A DNA stretch of 64,000 bases from Neurospora crassa OR74A (lineage: Eukaryota > Ascomycota > Sordariomycetes > Sordariales > Sordariaceae), in NCBI RefSeq assembly GCF_000182925.2, contig NC_026501.1, positions 3,761,917-3,825,916 of the forward strand, written 5' to 3'. Below the pieces are notes generated by a model. The model was not told where the DNA came from and did not search any database. It worked only from the letters and a program-made list of their open reading frames with translations. How positions within the stretch are numbered: the first letter of the stretch is position 1; each line of letters opens with the position of its first letter. Made by a program: the position numbers and the translations under genes. Shown here piece by piece: positions 24,480 to 34,900 of this stretch.

Positions 24480-24931
24480 CTTCTTCTTCGGATTACTAAC
24501 GTAGCTAGCTTAGTATTAACAATACTAATATTACCCCCCCAGTTCCTAAGCGCACCTATATACCTACTCCTACCGCCATCTCCCTTTTATTAGTAGTATT
24601 ACAATTGGCTACTATAGACTCGGCTATTATTAAAAACGGTATAGGTTCCCTATATTTATCCTAAGCATTTTTAATATTATTTTTGGTTATTATTCTAAGT
24701 TCTTTTAATATTACTTTGTCCAGTAATAATAATGCTAATATAGTATTTATAAATATTAATATTTATTAGAGTATTATCTATACTTAAATTTATATCGCAA
24801 TAATTATAGTAATATTATAGTATATAGTAACATATAATAATTCAATAATAAATTTATTGATATTATAGAATTTAGGATTATTGCATCTAATATTAGAGTT
24901 AGCCTTAGTAATTAATTGTACCGTTTATACT
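24480..24931 (+). pseudogene. Tail of the second gene of giant 1
   Basis: Sequence after the MULE insertion; joining 21452 to 24480 restores the reading frame context. It is short and rich in Ser, Thr and Pro near the start (TPPVPKRTYIPTPTA), then unrecognisable. The open frame 24360-24593 listed on this strand straddles the MULE terminus and is an artefact. Confidence 0.4.
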
Positions 24932-25090
24932 TAAGTCGGAGGAGTAACGATATTCCGTATCCTAATAGGTTTAGTAGTAATTAAAGTCGGAGGAGTAATA
25001 TCTTAATATTCCGTATCCTAATAGTCAGTAGTTGAATATAATTGAAGTTGGAGGAGCAATATCGTCCCGTATCCTAACGAACTCAATTAA
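24932..25090 (+). repeat. Three-unit subterminal tandem repeat of giant 1
   Basis: Units start at 24932, 24983 and 25043. Each has AAGTCGGAGGAGTAA followed by CCGTATCCTAA. Unit lengths vary (about 51, 60 and 48 bp). The array lies 0.4 kb from the right end. Confidence 0.75.
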
Positions 25091-25449
25091 CATATTCATT
25101 TAAATATTTCCTTTACGTCTTTATATTTATCGCATGCATTATCGTATTCAATTAATTCTTTATAATTATGTACCGTAACTGTAGTTCAATTAATATATAA
25201 AGGCAGGAGCGTAGGATAGCGCCTATAGTTTCCTATAGTTGTAATATAATCTATATTGTAGCTACCGTCTTTAAACGGTTTATTTGCGCTTCGATAAATC
25301 AACTATTATCTATCACTCAACCATAGTGTTAGTAAGAACCGTTCTTTCCCAAAATAATCCAATTGACCGTTGTGCGACGGTTGCTAGGAAAGAACCGTCC
25401 TTTGACCGTGGCGAGACAGTATCTGGTGTTCTATATACCGCTAGCTAAG
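25091..25449. repeat. Giant 1 right subterminal region and TIR
   Basis: It contains five ACCGT/ACGGT motifs (25337-25343, 25364-25371, 25376-25382, 25392-25399, 25404-25409) that mirror the left end, and ends CGCTAGCTAAG, the inverse of the left terminus apart from G/A differences. The motif cluster keeps CA/TG; the 0.2 kb before it is AT-rich and featureless. Confidence 0.65.
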
Positions 25450-26940
25450 AAAGAAGAAGAAAGGAAGATACCGAAAATTAGAAGAAGACGAAGAAGAATT
25501 GTACTTATTAATTAAAGCGAAGAGCTCCCTCCTTATTTAAATTAAGATAGAAATTATCGGCCTTCGGACTTTCCTCTACTAAAGGAAAGTACCGGACGTC
25601 CTAACCCCTATTTGCACCTATAAATTCGAGAAGGAAACCTTCGCCTATATTATCTTAAATTATTTTAATACGGATATTAATTTTTAGGCGAATTTGGAAG
25701 TTTAATTACTAATAAAAGAAGAATTTTAAAAATTCCTAGACAATAGAGCTAAAGTTGAAAGAATCCTATTATAGGCGTTAAGGTTAGGGAGGTTAAGAGA
25801 GTACCGTTTGGTAATTAAATTAGAGGAGGAGTAATATAAGGAAGTTGCGAGGTACTTTTAAGAAGAATATAGAATATTAATAATATTAGAATAAAAGGGT
25901 AGAAACGGGGAGGAAATGATTGTACTCATTACGGGAGCTATTTAAGCTGTAGCTATAGTAAGAACCGAAGAATATTATTTAATAAGCGTATAGAAGTTAA
26001 ATAATAATAAATGGAAGAGAATATAGAGAATAAAGGATTTACTAATTACTAAGATAAGGTAAATCTTTTTAGTAATAATCTTACGGAAGGCGTTAGGGGA
26101 GTTAGGCTTATTATTAGAATGTAGGATAGAAGCGAAATTTAGAGTGTAGTAAAGGTAAGGAATTTTACGAATAAAATTAGTTAAGTTAGTATAAGGGCTA
26201 AGGAGGAAGAAGAAGGAAATTGTACTGGTTCGGAGGAGGATGACTATTAAGGAAGTTATAGAGGTTGTAAATAAAGAATATAGGCTTTAGAAGTAAAGTT
26301 ATAAGGGATGCGGGGCCTAGGGATATATTAAAAGAGGGACCTTTTATATTGGAAATCAAATCGATCAGGTTGGGGCAATAACAGTTGGAGGAAGTTATTT
26401 TATTAAAGGTTATAATAAGGAAGAAGAAGGAAAAGGATTAAGAAGGGGCGCTATAAGAGGAATTATATAAACGAAGGGAAGGGGTCTTTATACTATTATA
26501 AATAGAAGTAAATTTGCGGGGTAAAAGAGTAAATAACGGGGCGGAGGTATTTATAAATAGGGTAAAGAGGCGGAAAAGTAGGGTAGTAAATAGGAAAATA
26601 GAATAGGGAAGTAGGGGGAAAGTAGAGGAAGGTATAGTAGAAAGTAAAATAGAGAGGCGGCGGAGGAGTCGGTACGTTAAATCTAGTCTTATTCTTATTA
26701 TTTTTATTACTTTAGAATTAGAATAATATAGTAGTAAGAGAAAGGAAATTAATTCGTTGTAATAGTGGGTAAGAATTATTATAGTTATAAGTAAAATAGG
26801 AGCGGCGTAGAGAACTACGGCCGAAATAAAATTGGGGGTTTATATCCGGCGGTGCTTAACGCCGTACGGTTTTCCCCTCCAGAGAACTGGAGAAGGATTC
26901 TATACTAACAAGGCGCTATAGTTATAGTATAGGGAATAAG
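25450..26940 (+). pseudogene. LINE copy A, segment 3 (ORF2 C-terminus and 3' part)
   Basis: Third piece of LINE copy A. It opens with the post-RNase H tail typical of Tad-like ORF2: SSLL...KIEIIGLRTFLY, RKVPDV, then ICTYKFEKETFAYIILNY for the C-x-C...H...C cluster (25530-25680), with Cys and His partly lost. About 1 kb of further sequence shared with LINE copy C (54031-54980) follows. Both copies end with GGAATAAGAC after a less altered GC-containing tail (26840-26935), so 26940 is the family's 3' end. No poly(A) tail follows. Confidence 0.8.
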
Positions 26941-27508
26941 ACCTTTATAGAAACAAACTGAAAGTTTTATTATATAATTATAGTAAATTATATATAGGTC
27001 TTTATTAAACGATAATAATCGTTTCAATATAGGATTAAAAACGCTTTACAAACCGTAAAAATTAATTGGCCGAAGTATTTAAAAAGGAGGATAAAATTAA
27101 ATTAAACCTTAAGAATTTTGAAACTAAATACTTTGAAAAATATTAAACTAAATATATACTAAACATATCATTTTAAAAGTTCTTCGCCTATACATAGTAG
27201 AATTTACTAATTTTACTATAAAAGTCTTTAATAAATTCTATATAAATCTCCTATAATATATTCGAAACAATCCCTTATTAGAATAAATTATTATTAACCT
27301 CCAATCCCCAATTATTATAATCAATAACGAAAAAAAATATTTTATAGAGGAAATTTGATACTATTAAATAAAGGAAGGGTATAGAGAAGTATCAATAAAA
27401 TAAGTAGAATAAATAGAATAAATTTAAAAACCCTTATAAATAATAGCTAATGCTACAATATTAAACCGCTTCGAAGCTAAATATAACTTAACTATTACTA
27501 ATAATAGA

Positions 27509-27753
27509 TGTCATAGCCCAGCACCATAACTGCCCAGTAGAGGTGGCATGGGTGGTGGTCACGTGGGCGCGCGCCTTCCCGGCACCCCCTACTACACCCT
27601 AACAAGGTTTGGCGCGCACACACTACAAAACCCCGCGCAGCCAGCCCACCTTTACACTTTCTCTCTTTCTTTCTTTAACTTTAATATTATATTTGAATTG
27701 CACTACAACCCATCCTGAGCTGGCTTACTCTCGTCATTGTGTGCGCTCTCACA
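27509..27753. mobile_element. Solo LTR with exact 5-bp target duplication
   Basis: A 245-bp block, TGTCATAGCCCAG...GCTCTCACA, flanked on both sides by ATAGA (27504-27508 and 27754-27758). Removing it restores gypsy sequence equivalent to the inverse of about 5240-5290. It is rich in CA and TG (for example GTGGTCACGTGGGCGCGCGCC) and carries almost no RIP footprint, unlike everything around it. It therefore arrived late or escaped RIP by being single-copy. TG...CA ends and size suit a copia-type LTR. The open frame 27609-27794 lies in it and runs over its edge; I do not regard it as a gene. Confidence 0.88.
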
Positions 27754-27758
27754 ATAGA

Positions 27759-29151
27759 CTAGTAGAATATTTTATTATAGAATATAAAAAGTAATAGTAT
27801 CGGCTATGAAAAAAGGGGAAAGGAGTAATATTAATATTAAATTTTTCTATTTCTTCGGAGCCTTACGCTTATAATTATTACCTAATTCTATTATATCTAT
27901 TCTAACTTCTAAAATAATTATATTCGTTCAAATTACTTATAATTTATAAGAGAGGGGCGCCGCCAATAGGGGGGAGGGGAATAAGGAGGGTACCGCTTTT
28001 ATATAATAGAAATATTTATAATTAGAAAAAGAAAAGAAAGAAAGAAAGTCAATATTAAGGTTTCTTAATAGGAGGAGAAATAGAAAGGAAGAGGTAAGAA
28101 TAATATACCGGTTAATAAATACTTTCTTATAGAGTTTAGCGGTATTTCTCTAAATATTTATATATTAATTAAAATTATCTTTTATTACTACTTTAATTGT
28201 AATACCTACCGCCGCTTCCTAAATAGCGAATGTACGTAAGGTTAAAGGCGATACCTGGTTGTACTATTTATTATTATTATAATAATTAATATATATAATA
28301 TGATTAAGTACTATATAATAAGCCGGCTCTATATTCAAATATATAATATATAAAACAGCGGATTCCTCGTACTTATATTATAATGAAAGGGTTAGCAATA
28401 GATTAACAATAGTGTAGAAACCTTAAAGGAATAGTATAATAAACAAAATAAAAAAAACTTATATCGTACTAATATTTCTTTATAGGGCGAGAATTAGAGG
28501 GGCGGGGGGTAGTAACGAAAGGGGAAGAACGCACCGGAATATAAGGGAAGAGTATTAAAGGGGCCAATATTAGTAGGGAGGAGTAGTAGGAGGGAGGGTT
28601 AAAAGGCGAAGCGCTAAAGCGAATAGCGGAGGAATTAAGAAGCAAAATATTGAAAGGGGCGGCGGTAAGGGCTAACGGACTACTACTAATAAAGTAAGGA
28701 GTATAAGGGCTGGAGTTTAGGGTTGTAATTATAATAATAGAAGGGAATAACGTATAATAAAATATTTCAAAGTATTAGGAAGGTCGAACATAATAAATAG
28801 GCGTAGGATAGAGAAGGGGATAATACTACTTACCTTAAGGGATTAAACCGCTACTAGAGAAAAGAAGAGAAGAGGGAGAAATTTAAAAAGCGAGGGGGGA
28901 GGGGCATTATATATATAAATTTAGAGAGCGCGAGTATTAAAACTACTACCTACTACCTATTACTATCTACTATTAATTATCGTTTAGTATAATAATAGCT
29001 ATACTAAATAGGAAGTCCGAGTATATTACTTAGCGGGATAGGAAATAAATTTATAATTGAAATGGAAATTGTGAATATATTAGAGATCGACTATAATAGT
29101 AGGTAGGAGAGAGGTAGGCGAGGAGTAGAGGAGGGGAAAGGAAGGGGGTAA
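27759..29151 (+). other. Gypsy B 3' non-coding region
   Basis: Purine-rich on the + strand, non-coding, the inverse equivalent of 4095-5240 in copy A. It holds long GGGGAGGGG-like and AAGAAAGAAAG tracts (27960-28040, 28500-28700). No gene seen. Confidence 0.75.
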
Positions 29152-29353
29152 TATTATAGGGCTAGCGCCCGGGTTACAAATTCTAATCTCTAAGATTAGA
29201 ACTATTATTAGCTATAGTAGCGTAGAGCGCGTAGCCCTAATAAAAACCTCTACACCGGTGGATCCGTATCTCAAATAGATCTTTTCCTCCTTTATAGAAC
29301 CTTAATCAAACTATACGACCAGCACCCGTATTAACCGTGCTGTCCCCGTTACA
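29152..29353 (+). mobile_element. Gypsy copy B, 3' LTR
   Basis: 202 bp, TATTATAGGGCTAGCG...CCCCGTTACA, the family's LTR length. It keeps the CCCGGG, AATAAAAACCTCTACAC and AGCACCCGTATTAACCGTGC landmarks. At 29354 the sequence switches to LINE copy B on the minus strand. Confidence 0.9.
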
Positions 29354-29997
29354 CCGAAGCTTTATATATAATAGTATTACGAATATATTCAATATATATT
29401 TCCCTTACCCGAATAAAGGAGTAACCCTATGTTTTCGCTACTAATTTTATAACTATATTTATCCAAATCATTGTTTTTTATTTTACTACTTTTACGTAAG
29501 CCCTATAATTAAACTTATAATTTAACTAAGCCCCTAGGAATTATATTAACTCTATTAATTAAAGTACTACTTCCTCGAATTAAAGCATTTCCGTTTTTAA
29601 TACCCTCGTCCGTATAAAATATATTAGTTCCGTTTTAATTACTTTAAACTCTATACCTCTCGGCCTTACCTATTCCGAATATACTTCCTATATTACTTAT
29701 AATATCCAATAATTTTCTTTAATAGTATAAGTTACTACTATAATATTGATATTATTTATAAAGCCGATTATAATTATATTGGGGATTATTATTAGCTTTT
29801 AATATAATAGAATAATATAGAAAATAAACAAAATACGGCAGAGGGGGGAGTTTAATAATATATTAGTAGTAATTATATAGGGGCGGCACGTTTTAATATT
29901 GAAAAAAGGATAACCTCTTCTACTAGCAACGAAATTTATTACCTACTTAATAATCTATATAAGAAGTTATATTTCCTATAAAGTATATAAAAGCTAC
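29354..29997 (-). pseudogene. LINE copy B, RT segment
   Basis: A minus-strand piece of the same Tad-like LINE. It includes the GFINNIN version of the F-x-D-D box near 29750-29770 and the PQGSPLS-type region (about 29830-29870). It is bounded by gypsy B on the left and giant 2 on the right; the matching upstream half is at 41756-43095. Joining the halves leaves a single GTA (TAC on the + strand) and matches copies A and C in spacing. Confidence 0.83.
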
Positions 29998-30350
29998 CGC
30001 AGCGGAAATATAGGGAGGTAATTTAGCGCAGATGGGGGTCTCTGCGCTAGCCACAGTACCTAAAACAGTCTGGTAAACTAAACTAAACGATTTCATTTAG
30101 TCCAAACAATGTCGTCTAGTCTAGATAGTTAAGGAGGACCTTTAATTAGTTAGATCTACGGGTTCCGATTCCTAGGACCTAGGTCGCTAGAAAACGCGCT
30201 GGAGCGCTCGCTAGAACCGCCGGTCGGGTGCGGGCCTACAATAACGCGAGTATACGGACCACATATACGGATAGGAGGCGGGTCGTTACGTTTATAACTA
30301 TACGTATAGTACTTAGATTTATTTTATTTAGTAATTTATATTCCGTCCAA
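29998..30350. repeat. Giant 2 left TIR and subterminal region
   Basis: The terminal repeat is followed by a less RIP-altered block with CA/TG retained. It contains the inverted subterminal motif at 30087-30110 and a GC-rich patch (30180-30300) with the small palindrome CCTAGGACCTAGG. No coding frame. Confidence 0.65.
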
Positions 30351-30351
30351 A

Positions 30352-30395
30352 CCCTAAACCCTAACCCTAAACCCTAATCTTAATCCTACAATTCT
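30352..30395 (-). repeat. Interstitial telomere-type repeat (CCCTAA)n
   Basis: ACCCTAAACCCTAACCCTAA followed by degenerate CCCTAATCTTAATCC units: four to six telomere-type units mixing CCCTAA and CCCTAAA. It lies in the left subterminal part of giant 2. Confidence 0.85.
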
Positions 30396-30450
30396 AATCC
30401 GCAACCCCAATTCCGCCTACACCCCAATCCCGCGTACAAACTATACTAGC

Positions 30451-30565
30451 GGTTACACTTCTAAACCACACTACCAATTCGCGCCCACGGCTACGCTTCT
30501 AAACTATACTACCAATTTACGCCTACGGCTATACTTCTAGACTACGCATCAATCTAGCAGCGCAA
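30451..30565 (+). repeat. 38-bp tandem repeat, three units
   Basis: Units at 30451, 30489 and 30527 with the core GGCTACRCTTCTARACTA; the first two are full 38-bp units and the third diverges after about 25 bases. More CA-rich sequence with repeated CACACCGTA(C)GG motifs follows to 30700. It is subterminal in giant 2, parallel to the array at 24932 in giant 1. Confidence 0.75.
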
Positions 30566-31900
30566 CTACACACCGCAGTATATTAAATACTACACCGGCG
30601 CACAAATATTAACCGCACACCGTATAATTGTATATCAAATCGAATACCTACACTGCACGGTCGTACACACCGTACGGTTGCACACCCACTAACCGGATTA
30701 AATATCCGCCGTAATAATAATTAATATATACTAAAATTAATATTCGCTATCTTTATTAATTATTCACTATATATAGAAACAAAGGTAGTAAAGAAAGTCA
30801 ATCACTATAAACATATATTATAAAAATACAAATAAAGGCAATAAAATTAAAATAAAAAATAAATAAAATAAAAAAAAATAATCAATTAAGACTATTAAAA
30901 ATCATTGTACAATATATTAAGTAGTACATTATATTTAAACCACCTTACTATTCCTATACCTAGGGTTAATATATATTAGTATACAACCATCTATCTTACT
31001 ATAGTTAAGTAAAGCGGATAAAAATAACTTACTAGCAACTAAATAAAATATATCTATATATACAACAACTATCTACTCCAAAGAACATCGGACTAAAGAC
31101 TGCTCCTATATACACTATTAGTATATAATCTCTTAATTAATACCTAAGGACTCACGGCAATCGGTCATTCAAATACGAATAAAAAAGGGTATAATTCTAT
31201 CTATATCATTATTATATATTATATCGTTATCGCCCGCCATTAGCCATATACAAGCAATTAGGTCAATATAATACAACTATTCAATAAAGGAACTTACGAA
31301 CGTAAATTTATATATTTAGCAATTCCCCAACATACATTCACAAACATCACTATAATTTAGGAACTCGAAGCAAAATACAGGCAATATAATTAATAGATAT
31401 TAATTTTATAGTAGTCGGATATCGTTAGGCTATAAGCACTATTATTATTAAAGCATATATATATCCCAATCCACCGCAACCATTCCTACTCCTTCTATAC
31501 AAACTATATATAAACAAATAGAACGAATTACCGAAATACCAATAATAACAGGCTCATCTAAGATCTCCTCTACAATTTCAAGGTCGAAAAGCGGTTACCT
31601 AATTTTAGTACGCTTAATTAATATAATAAAGGCGAAGATGTATCTAGCTTTATAATAATCTATAATAAATATATAATCAATCCAACCAATTCAATACTTA
31701 CTATAACTCTTACTATCTTAACGGTAAACAAACTTAATATAATCATTACAATTAAATTTAAATCAATAATTAGAAGCACTATAATAGAAGGCGTTTATAA
31801 ATAAAATTTATTAATATACTATTAACCTAACTTATACTATTTACTATACCTCCTATATAGCAATAGGTAACTATATATACTATTATTAAATTACTAGTAT
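30566..31900. other. Giant 2 left non-coding interval
   Basis: AT-rich, with an A-rich patch at 30840-30900. I find no frame on either strand and no further repeat. It probably includes the 3' untranslated part of the minus-strand gene. Confidence 0.35.
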
Positions 31901-34900
31901 TGTAAGTAAAATTACAATATATCGCCATCAATTAATTATTACGCATTATATACGCTATTAAATAACTATTAGGATATTTAATATCGGTCGATATACTTAA
32001 TTATAGAATTAGAATATAATTACGAAATACAATACGCAAAACATATAAATATAGGGAAATAGTAGGGTAATTTCGAAGTATTTTATATACAATTTTAATA
32101 TATACGGATATAGAATTTTTATATAGATAGTACTCAATAGTATATAGGTATATTATTATCGAAATACCTCTTATTTACGCAAAATTAATCAATATAATAA
32201 GTAATATACTTAGGCTAATGGAAATATAATAGTAAAAGGAGTAAATAATAATTAAAGTAAAAAATATTGTAAAATACGTATTAATACTAGGTACAATCGC
32301 CAAATATCGATAGAAGTATTATAATTACTAAATTAAGGGCTAGAAGTACGTACCTATCCGTAAAGGCCAGCTTCCTCGAAAATTGAATCTTCCTATATTT
32401 ATTAAATACTAGCGGGTAATCGAGTAGCGTACTATAATTATACTAGTAGGTATATCGCAATAATTTAGTCTATATAACTATTATATATTCAATTGTAACG
32501 AAGCCTAGTAACTGCTCACCCTCATTAACAATATACGTAATAACTTTAAACTCTTTTACTAGAATCCTATTAATAGCGGCTAACAATAGGTAGTTCGGAT
32601 TAATTTAAAGTATATCGAGGTCGTATTCCAACTCCTCTTCCTTATTATACATCTTATTACAATCCGAATATAATAGGGTCCTATTAAATAAAATTAAATA
32701 TTTACAATACAACTCCGCTATCTATACAATCAATTCGGGATTAACATCTTCGTAAATATTAAGAAGGATAAAGCGTATTATCTCCTAAAAGTTCATTTTC
32801 ATTAACAATACCTTTTCAACGTTAAAGTAATTAATTTCGTATACTCTCTTCTTAAAATATTTATCTAAATAAAATCGTTAACGAAAAGAATTTAAGAATA
32901 TAATAAATAATAATATTTAGATATCGCCGTTCCCATACATACCGCTCATACCTACTATAATTTTTAATACATTCAAGCACATCAGTTACGTAATAATACA
33001 ATACAATTTCTACAGATTTTAATAGAACCCACTATTATACCTTTTCAATAACTCCTTCCTTTATCGCCTTCAATTACCGTATATTTAATTTACCAATATA
33101 TATCCTTGCCTATCAACATATTACAATTTACTAGTAACCTATATTCCTTTATAAATACCTTATAATATATTGCAATATATATATTTAATTGAAAAATTAT
33201 ACTACTTTACTCCGATTTCCTATTTTAGGCGCTATCTTCTAATCCGACTTAAAATAGTAATACCAATATAAGTATAAGAGTATTACTAAGTAGGGTTCCT
33301 ACGCCTAATATAAAGATAGACCCGGATACGCTATACGCAAATATATAAAGCTAATTAAATAAGTAATAAACTTTATATACTATCTCGGATAATTAGCAAC
33401 AGTCGTATTTCAATACTTTAGTACCCATTAATAATATTATACTTTTAGCCAATTTTACTACTATTTCAATAATCAACTCCACTAAATCTTTACCGCCAAT
33501 CTCTACTTCTACTCATATATAGAACCTCTAATTAAGATAGCTTCTTTTCAACTAATATAATAGCAATATAAAAATAATAATCAACCATTTCCTATAATTA
33601 CTCATTTTATAATTCTTAAAATATTTATACGGAGATTATAAACGTCCCTATCCGGGTAGGAATAACTATACCTATAATTATATAATATACTATACCCTTA
33701 CCGCTAAAGTTAAGAGAGTAAAGCAAAAGAGCAAATAAACTATATATACAATACTATTAAATTCCAAATATATTACATTAGGAGGGCGGCTTATTATAAT
33801 ATCAAATGCTAATAACAATCGAACTAATACAGGAAATAAATTAGAAATTCCCTATTAGGTACTATATTACTTAATATTACTAACGTTCAATAATACTATA
33901 TATTACTACATTTCTATAATCTATAAATAGTAACAACTATAATAAATAATATCAAAATTAATTTATACGTCTAAATCATTAGGGGAAATACGTTGCCCAA
34001 CGCTTTTCGAAAATATAAAACAATATCGACAAAATTTAATACCGCATAGACCTTTAAATCCTAAATTTTCGGTTTATTATAGCATATCACCGGTATAGTA
34101 GATAGGAAATATATATAGCCTAACTTTATTACTTTTAAAAGTTAAACCGATAAGTTTTCTAAGTAAATCTACAATCATCCCTTTATCCAAATATACTATT
34201 ATTATTAATACTTTAGTAATATCACCGAAATTAGAACTATAAGGTCTAAGTAGTAAGGGAAAAACGCTACCGGGTTTTATATATTCCTCTATTAATAAAC
34301 CTACTAGGGTAAAATAATACCCTATCAATATACAATAGGAATTATAGAAAACACTAAATCTATTAATAAAATTAATATAAGGAAATAATATTACCGGTAA
34401 ATATCCTTCGCGTACCTAATCCCACTTATATTCGAATACCTCCTAAGAAAATTAATTAAGCTCTAATTCAACCCGAATAGGGTATATATAGCATATAAGT
34501 ACAACCTAAACATTGCGATTTATTCTTACTAATATTCACCGGACTATATAAAAATATATACTTTTATCCTATAGGCTTTATACTAACTAGCTATATTTAG
34601 GGAATAGTACCTATTACTATTTTTATTTTACACCTAATTACAATTTAATTATAAAACTAGGATTACAATAATCTTCGCCAAACGAATAATCTATATAGAT
34701 TTATATAATAATATATATATATACCTTCGTTTCGGGGACATATATAAATTTATCGGTTAAAATAAACTCTCTAGCGTCTTATTCGGGTGTAATAGCATTA
34801 ATTATAGCGAAGATAATAGTTCTACATCTATAGGCTTCTTAAATACACAAGTAAAATCAATTACGTTCCGGGGTATAGGCTTTTTTTACCCAATAGTTAA

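Larger units (their letters stand above)
11106..25449. mobile_element. Giant TIR transposon 1 (TNP2/CACTA-like, nested)
   Basis: A 14,344-bp insertion between two halves of one LINE. Joining 11105 to 25450 restores the order seen uninterrupted in LINE copy C (about 52865-52890), with a 2-bp overlap (AA; a 2-3-bp target duplication). Ends are inverted: left CTTGGCTGGCG, right (inverted) CTTAGCTAGCG, differing only by G/A changes of RIP type. About 3.9 kb is later insertions (MULE 21453-24471 and the element 19829-20685), leaving a core near 10.5 kb. It carries a minus-strand transposase-like remnant (about 13100-16900) and a divergent + strand second gene (about 17690-24860). Family assignment to TNP2/CACTA is my inference; the element boundaries are better supported. 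Confidence 0.78.
26951..29353 (+). mobile_element. Gypsy copy B, 5'-truncated
   Basis: The 3' third of a gypsy chromovirus of the same family as copy A, here on the + strand. It has the integrase tail (NQLAEVFKKEDKIKLNL-like, about 27060-27120), a chromodomain remnant (about 27330-27500), the purine-rich 3' non-coding part and the 3' LTR. It begins abruptly beside the 3' end of LINE copy A and ends inside LINE copy B. The other half of its target site is missing, so a deletion or rearrangement joined the two LINE nests here. A solo LTR (27509-27753) sits in it. Confidence 0.82.

Noticed and set aside
24360-24593. 77-codon open frame
   Set aside because: Spans the MULE terminal repeat and the flanking remnant; a chance join.
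27609-27794. 61-codon open frame as a gene
   Set aside because: It starts inside the solo LTR and crosses its end and target duplication into gypsy DNA.
30352-30395. True chromosome end
   Set aside because: Only a few telomere units, with transposon sequence continuing on both sides.
30451-30565. CRISPR-like array
   Set aside because: The 38-bp units are contiguous without spacers, and the context is a fungal transposon.
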